The notes beneath the pieces were generated by a model. That model was not told the DNA's origin, ran no database searches, and was given only the letters and a program-made list of their open reading frames with translations. Shown here piece by piece: positions 58,750-64,000 of a DNA stretch of 64,000 nucleotides. The DNA is from Pezizomycotina sp. ARF18 (lineage: Eukaryota; Ascomycota): NCBI GenBank assembly GCA_002224055.1, contig AZLU01000001.1:287329-351328 (forward strand), read 5' to 3'. The translations under genes were made by a program, and so were the position numbers. Every line of letters begins with the position of its first letter. Position 1 is the stretch's first letter.

Positions 58750-61088
58750 TATGCAGATCGCATCCCCTCGCGAGTTACAGGTCCTCGGGGTTTGCATCGA
58801 CGATTGGATCCCGAATAAGAAGGGGCAAAACCCGGTGACCATAAAATAAAAAGGAAATATACTTAAGTATTTAATATTGCTTATAACTTAATGTTAATCA
58901 TGTTACCGAGAAAAAAGAATCCATTTGACCATATTTCTGTTACCCATTCGTAAAAAAAAAATAAAAAAAAATCTTTTGTTTTCAGAACATGTTGCTACTG
59001 TATTTTTGGTGCGTCATAGTGAGCTTAAAAATCGGCTCGTGTCCCCCTCCTGTATGATTTTAGTATTTACATGAGGACTGACCGTCGTACGCGTTTTGTC
59101 ACCACAACAAATTTGGAATGTCGGTCCTTCTTTGTCTCCCGTGTGTCCCTAAATATCTTATCCTTGTTTTACCACTCGGCCATCCCAGCTGTAACAGTAC
59201 CTACCTCTAGAAACCTCCAATCCTTGTATCATCTGGTCTGGCCATCGAGAAGCAGTTCTGGTGCTTTTATAAACGGTTCACGCCCGGGATCGCCTTAACG
59301 GAAGTCACTCACCCCACTTCCGATCATGGCCATCGGACCCGCGGAAGGAACTATATCCTGGACCGGATAATTCGGCGCAGTCCTGAACTATCATTTAAGG
59401 CGGTTGGACACCGATGATAAGCTATGTTAGAATATTAATAACACCCGGCCGACCAACCTAAAAACTTATAGACGGGTATTCAAGCGCCCGAATACCGCAG
59501 AGATATCTTGTCCTTTTATCTTCACGGTCGAAACTTTCCCTCAACCGCTGCATTATTGTAATATGCAGTAGTTATGGCCACAAACACCTACGGCCGGCGA
59601 AGGAGGAACGGATCAGCGACGTGGTCGCGGCGGCCGGCCAAAGGGTAAGCATAAAACCGCTTCCAGAAGACCAACAATAAGACAGCCGAGAAGCAACGGG
59701 TCAACCGAACCCTTTGTTCCGGCTGGCGGAAGACCTGGAGTATCGGATACTGCCAGTGAAAAGCGAAAGCAACAGGATGGGGTGCAAGTTAGCCCTCCCT
59801 ATGGTCCCTATTGCGAGGAACAAGAAGTTTTTTAAGGTCGTGCGATTACGCTTGATAGAAGAGCTTGGTCACGTTCTCTCAGCAAGGAATTTTAATTTGC
59901 TCAACACTGAGAACTGCTATTCTCCCCTGTAAGGGTTAAGGGAGGTATAGGACCGATATATACTGCTCTGCACGACGGGCACACGCGCGAGAGCCACATA
60001 GCAGAGTGGCTCTCCGACTACACTTTATATATATATATTATATGAAGCATGTAACTATACATGAACATTTAAATAAAATAAAATCAAATTAAATCAATTG
60101 ATACATCAATTCGAATAAGTGACAATTGCCCTTTTAGTAGTCCCATTTTTCACCCTCACGCAACTCTTCGATAGACTAAGTGGGTGCTGGCGCAGAGAGC
60201 TATGCAACAGCAAATCATAAGTAATCGGATTTTGAGACTGAAAGAGATGAGAAATAGTACATGGCTCGGTGGCACCGCGTGTCAAACCCCCCCCCCCCCC
60301 GGCGGCGCGGCGAGGCGTCTTCGACGGCTCTGAGATCGTAAGGGTGGGAGGCTGAAGAGGCTCGTCAACCTACATCAACAGTCTCCCTCAAGCTCTGGTA
60401 AGGCACGAGGGCTTGGGTACGGTAGGCTTCCAAAGTTCAATTAGTAGTGCTAACAGGTCCGGTTCGAACTATAACGAACGCCTGTAGAAACCCGTTCTAA
60501 ACAAACTGCGAGCGCAAGGCTCTCGAAGGTGAAGTCACCGACGACGCATGAGCGAGAAGCGGCTCTGGCGAGGTTCGAAAGGATCCGAAGTTGATCTGGT
60601 TGGCGGCCGAGGTCGGTCCTTAGGTCCTTACTTAAAAAGGACTCTGGGAGCATCTCGCAGAAGTTCAAAGGGGCGAAGGATCTTCGCAACGAGACGGGGA
60701 TCGTCGAGGAACTGGGGGACGAGAGCGCGGAGGAGAGCAGCGGGAGGAGCCGCTGGTGGCGGCGAAAGCCCGTGCGGACACAATTCCGATTCGGAGGAGG
60801 ACGTTGAGATGAGTTGGTGAGCGGATGTTTCGAGGATCTTTTTTGCTTTTCTGTGAGAACTTTCTTGTAGCGATACTTTCAAAGTCTTTTTGCTAGTCCT
60901 GCCTCAAGTAAATTAAAGGATAACAAAGGAAATGGTTCTGTGGAAATTGACTGAAGTCAGTTCGTAATTACGAAGGCGTGTGCTGCGACGGAAAAGAGCC
61001 GCGGGAATGGCCAGTGGGCTGCCGAGGGTGCATGAACAACTGGCTTTGTGTTACCTGAATGGTCGGTCTTGGGGCGGGAAAACGTTTC
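58750..61088. other. Intergenic region with decayed repeat DNA
   Basis: Includes a C12 run near 60290-60301, a (TA)n stretch near 60028-60040, and open frames at 59714-59932 plus and 60548-60820 plus without recognisable domains. Parts next to 61088 may belong to the retroelement fossil to the right, but I cannot show it. Confidence 0.35.
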
Positions 61089-61463
61089 TCAAGAGCAATA
61101 TTCCTGCTGGACTGAAGGTAAAATGGTTATGAGACCGGCTATTTTTGAGAGCTTTAAGTACCTTTTGAATGGTCGGGTCCTGCGTAGGAGCTGGTTAGCC
61201 TCTGGATGAAGGGACGGGCGAATGAACCCACGAGCGAGGTTCTCGTCCAAGTAACGCCTTGAGCTCGATCGCTGAGAGCGGGTAGATCGGACCCATGGCG
61301 GTGCGAGAGTTCTCAACGAGAGGGATTTAACGCCTTCCGAAACGAGCCGATGGAACTTCCGGTACACCGTGAGCAAATTCGCCGCCTTCACCGGGACCGA
61401 TGCAGATTGAGGAAACGCCATTTCGAGCCAGGGAATACCGAGCACGATGTCGTAGCCTCGCAA
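61089..61463 (-). mobile_element. Ty3/Gypsy retrotransposon pol fossil (protease to reverse transcriptase junction)
   Basis: The minus-strand reading contains GYDIVLGIPWLEMAF, the end of a retroelement aspartic protease, and farther on YLDENLARGFIRPS, the start of a Ty3/Gypsy reverse transcriptase. The spacing between the two suits the family. The remainder of pol and any LTR are not recognisable, so this is a broken fragment. It is not visibly RIP-mutated, unlike the element at 1-3665, so it may be of different age or history. Confidence 0.7.
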
Positions 61464-61667
61464 GCGAAAACATTGCAGCTCTCGATGTCGCTTTATCTTG
61501 AGCTCAACAAGGATAGTAAAGAATTGGACTCCATCCTGGCAGAACGGAGCGCCGTTAAGGGGCCGGAGAGGAAGAGGAGTGACTCAACGCAGATCGAGGC
61601 TCCGTTGCGATGTCAGTGCATGGAGTTGGGGTTCGATAGCGGGGGCTCTTACCCCTGCACTCCGATG

Positions 61668-61840
61668 GCCAGGGTAGCCGGCTCTAACCCGGCCGGCAGG
61701 TAACCCGGCGCGGCGCGGCCGGGTCGGGTCTCCACGCCAAGGCTATATTATAAAATTTTATATTAGCGGGTTAACCCGGCCCGCGTCGCCGGGTACTTTA
61801 GCCCGGCCGGGTCGCGCATCTGGACCCGGTTCGACCGAGA
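61668..61840. repeat. GC-rich CCGG-cluster segment
   Basis: AACCCGGC and CCGGGT motifs recur in both orientations (61690-61732 and 61770-61840), separated by an AT-rich core (about 61741-61768). The halves are partly self-complementary, so the segment could fold on itself. No match to a known element is claimed. Confidence 0.6.
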
Positions 61841-62430
61841 ACACTCTATAAACTACTTAATTTTATATGTTTATACCTATTATAACAGTATTACATTCCG
61901 TATATTCATGTCAAAGGGCAGGCGATGAGAGTTGGTAGACATCTGTGAAGCCTGAGATAGTGGACTCAACGAGCTATGCCTAAGCTTTTGTACCCTAGCA
62001 TTCTTATAGGCCTTGAGACTTTTTACTGAGGAGAGGGTGCAATGGCTGGAGGTGTAGAAGATAAGCTGCACAGTAGAGTTACTAAAAGCTCTATAGGTTT
62101 TTTTCTCACAACCATCAATAGAAGTTATTCAAGATTTTAATCCTTGGGTGTCCCTCAAGTGATATGAAGAGGTATTGTCTTGAGGCGTAAAACAGGCCCC
62201 ATTCCTAACCTTTAAGGCGCGGTGGCAGTCTTCGTCCAACTTCAAGCTTCAACCCTCCAAGCGTCATGACTAAAAGCTTTGCCTTTTTAGACAGAGGCAG
62301 TTTGAAGTTCAGGAACCAACGCATAGATAGAGAAATGCATCTCCTACATTTGAGGTCCAATGTTATGAAATGGAAAGACGAACATTATTTTAAAAGATAT
62401 TACGATACAAATGATGGCTCGACATGAACT
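61841..62430. other. Intergenic DNA
   Basis: No gene, RNA or repeat was recognised apart from an unsupported short frame at 61880-62071 minus. Confidence 0.4.
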
Positions 62431-63381
62431 CTAACGCCGGCATGTAGGATATATGCATTTGATGTTCCCAACGCCATTGGCGCTCCATAACACCATCCTA
62501 TGGGTATTTCGGTATCTCAAACAACGGAAATCAAACATAAACACGCTGGCTGCTTCACTACATCCAGCTCTGTTAAACTCCATCACCCATGGGAATAAAC
62601 ACCCGCCCCCGACTAACTCCTTAGCCCGCCCATTACAGAAACGGCTCAGCATTGCCGTCTCCTTCGCCACCTTATACCCAACAAACTTAACCCTCTCCCC
62701 TAAACCTGGAAAACTCGCGACGCCCGTAAAGCTCGAGCACGCGTCGTCGTCAAAGTCCAAATAACCAACCTGCTGCTCATGCACCTGCATCACAAACCCA
62801 TTCGTGCTCCCTTTCCCCTGCCACTGAAAGTACAGTCTCCTCTTCGGCGCCTCAATACTCCTCCTCGCGCGCTTCTGCGACTCTGCATCGCGTCCGCCTT
62901 CCTCTTCCCGCCGCCCTGGAACCTAGCGAATCTTCCTGGTTGAAGTCGTCGTCCACATCATCCGTGCGGAATTTCCCGACGGATGATTCCTTCGCGGTGA
63001 ATTTCATCAGCCCGCTTACGACGTGGAAGTCGAAAGCGCCGAGGGTTGAGATAGCGCGCCGTTTTCGGGGAGGAGGATGGACAGGTGAAGGGCTTGGTCG
63101 TCGGCGCCAATGTCGAAGCATTCGATCTCGTAGGAGCCCGTGGCGTCTTTGAAGAGGTCGCCGGTCGACGTAAATGTTGGTAGGATGTCTTCTACGGGGC
63201 GCTTGTTGTTCGATGTCTCGAGGTTGTTGGTGAGTGGTTTCGCGGCGACGGGGGAAATTGTGGGTGCATGGTGAGCATAGGTCCATCCCGCCGGTCTGCA
63301 TTCCACCATGGCCGTTCTGTGGTGGTGGTGGTGGTGGTTGTGGTTGTTGGCCGACGTATTGGCGCCGTAGTCGTTTTCCAA
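62431..63381 (-). CDS. Hypothetical protein with N-terminal His run
   Basis: The ATG at 63381 begins MENDYGANTSANNHNHHHHH; the His run is encoded by a GTG/GTT repeat on the plus strand (about 63318-63350). A regular soluble segment follows (YEIECFDIGADDQALHLSIL, about 63132-63073), then after a slip AFDFHVVSGLMKFTAKESSV, a basic Lys/Arg stretch, and after further slips QQVGYLDFDDDACSSFTGVA with RVKFVGYKVAKETAML and a terminal FMFDFRCLRYRNTHRMVLW, ending at 62431. The beta-strand-like alternation in the two halves suggests one folded domain of about 250 residues. I do not recognise the family. Confidence 0.55.
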
Positions 63382-63558
63382 GTTCTGGATGTGCTCAGGA
63401 ACTTTCTTACACTTCAGGATTGAACAATTTGAAGATTCAAGGCATTATTTAGCTATCAGGACTTGGAGGAAGAACATTGCCATCGTGAATTATTGAGAAA
63501 TACAATAAAATCAATAGTATTTTTTTTCTTTTTTTGCGGTCGGATGCTCAGCCTTTGA

Positions 63559-63855
63559 TTATTTACGTACCTTCCCTTCTTTGACCGCGTCTTCCAGCGT
63601 CGCTCTAAGTTTCGGTACCGGATCACCGGGGCGGAAAGGTATGCCGTAGTGCCTCAGCTGCGATATAAACCAATCTTTCGAGGGAAACAGTAATGCCATC
63701 AGTCGATCGTGGTCGTCCCTCGCGATGCCATTGGCCCTAAACGTGCCGGTTGTTCCGTCGAATGAGAAGTGAGCGCGGCTCTCCACTGCCGTCTCCGTCG
63801 GCGGTGGGAGTATGCCATCTAATTCGCGCGAAATGTAAGAGAAACTGAACGCCAT
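63559..63855 (-). CDS. Small SAP-like protein, 98 residues
   Basis: A complete uninterrupted frame from the ATG at 63855 to the stop at 63559. The N-terminal 60 residues have no recognised motif (MAFSFSYISRELDGILPPP). The C-terminal WFISQLRHYGIPFRPGDPVP and following KLRATLEDAVKEGK resemble the two-helix SAP or SAP-like fold, which binds nucleic acid in other proteins. A TATA-like GTATATAGC on the plus strand near 63940-63948 lies about 85 bp upstream. The SAP-like assignment rests on pattern only. Confidence 0.6.
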   Translation of the reverse strand: MAFSFSYISRELDGILPPPTETAVESRAHFSFDGTTGTFRANGIARDDHDRLMALLFPSKDWFISQLRHYGIPFRPGDPVPKLRATLEDAVKEGKVRK

Positions 63856-64000
63856 GATTGCAATTGATAGGTAAAAAGGAATTGACTAAGAAGTTGGATG
63901 AAGTATGATGTGGATTTTGCAGTGGGAACGCGTCGTGAGAGTATATAGCAAGACAGAGTTGGTCTAACCCCTTAAAGTTTCCTTCTGGAATAATTGGGTG
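63856..64000. promoter_or_regulatory. Promoter region of the small SAP-like gene
   Basis: Contains the TATA-like element near 63940. Nothing else was recognised before the window ends. Confidence 0.35.

Noticed and set aside
59433-59950. Possible LTR beginning TGTTAGAATATTAATAACA
   Set aside because: The start resembles a fungal LTR, but no matching second copy, primer site or CA end could be found, so I do not call it.
60548-60820. Arg/Gly-rich plus-strand frame
   Set aside because: The composition reflects GC-rich DNA; no motif, and overlapping frames on the other strand are equally open.

Overview
The window looks like nuclear DNA of a filamentous ascomycete (Pezizomycotina). Supporting features are short introns (about 70-140 nt, GTAAGT- or GTATGT-type donors), AT-rich blocks almost emptied of CpA/TpG as left by repeat-induced point mutation (RIP), and fungus-typical families: a HET-domain protein, a patatin-NACHT receptor, CFEM surface proteins, a berberine-bridge-type FAD oxidase, a secreted S10 carboxypeptidase and a wax-synthase-like acyltransferase. 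No bacterial operons, CRISPR arrays, rRNA or convincing tRNA genes were seen. I cannot name the species.

Layout. 1-3665: RIP-destroyed LTR retrotransposon fossil running off the left edge. 3988-5150: wax-synthase-like gene. 5.2-10.4 kb: gene-poor, with an F-box-like remnant. 10.5-12.9 kb: long mitochondrially targeted protein. 13.3-15.0 kb: FAD-linked oxidoreductase. 17.5-19.8 kb: membrane-anchored S10 carboxypeptidase. 21.2-22.4 kb: TANGO2/NRDE-family protein. 23.4-23.8 kb: small conserved-looking protein. 24.2-25.6 kb: secreted alpha/beta hydrolase. 28.5-29.2 and 30.8-33.5 kb: two low-complexity proteins, the second with Met/Asn-rich and coiled-coil segments. 36-37 kb: cytochrome P450 lacking its centre. 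37.6 kb: small secreted protein. 38.6-39.5 kb: unrecognised protein. 39.7-40.3 kb: AT-rich repeat block. 40.46-42.6 kb: patatin-NACHT NLR-like gene. 43.5-44.4 kb: two unrecognised genes. 45.3-52.9 kb: four cell-surface proteins in alternating orientation (two Cys-ectodomain single-pass membrane proteins, two CFEM-type proteins). 54.7-55.5 kb: AT-rich block with a foldback element. 56.6-58.7 kb: HET-domain gene. 61.1-61.5 kb: Ty3/Gypsy pol fossil. 62.4-63.9 kb: two small hypothetical genes.

Two themes stand out. First, nearly every recognisable gene is broken by single-base frame slips, and most of those I resolved sit in short homopolymers where one base is missing, while splice sites and catalytic motifs are intact. 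This points to uncorrected assembly error rather than mass gene death. Second, 40-59 kb groups an NLR-like receptor, four surface proteins and a HET protein between AT-rich blocks, an arrangement that could be a recognition (allorecognition or environmental sensing) island. That grouping is an inference from position and family, not a demonstrated system.
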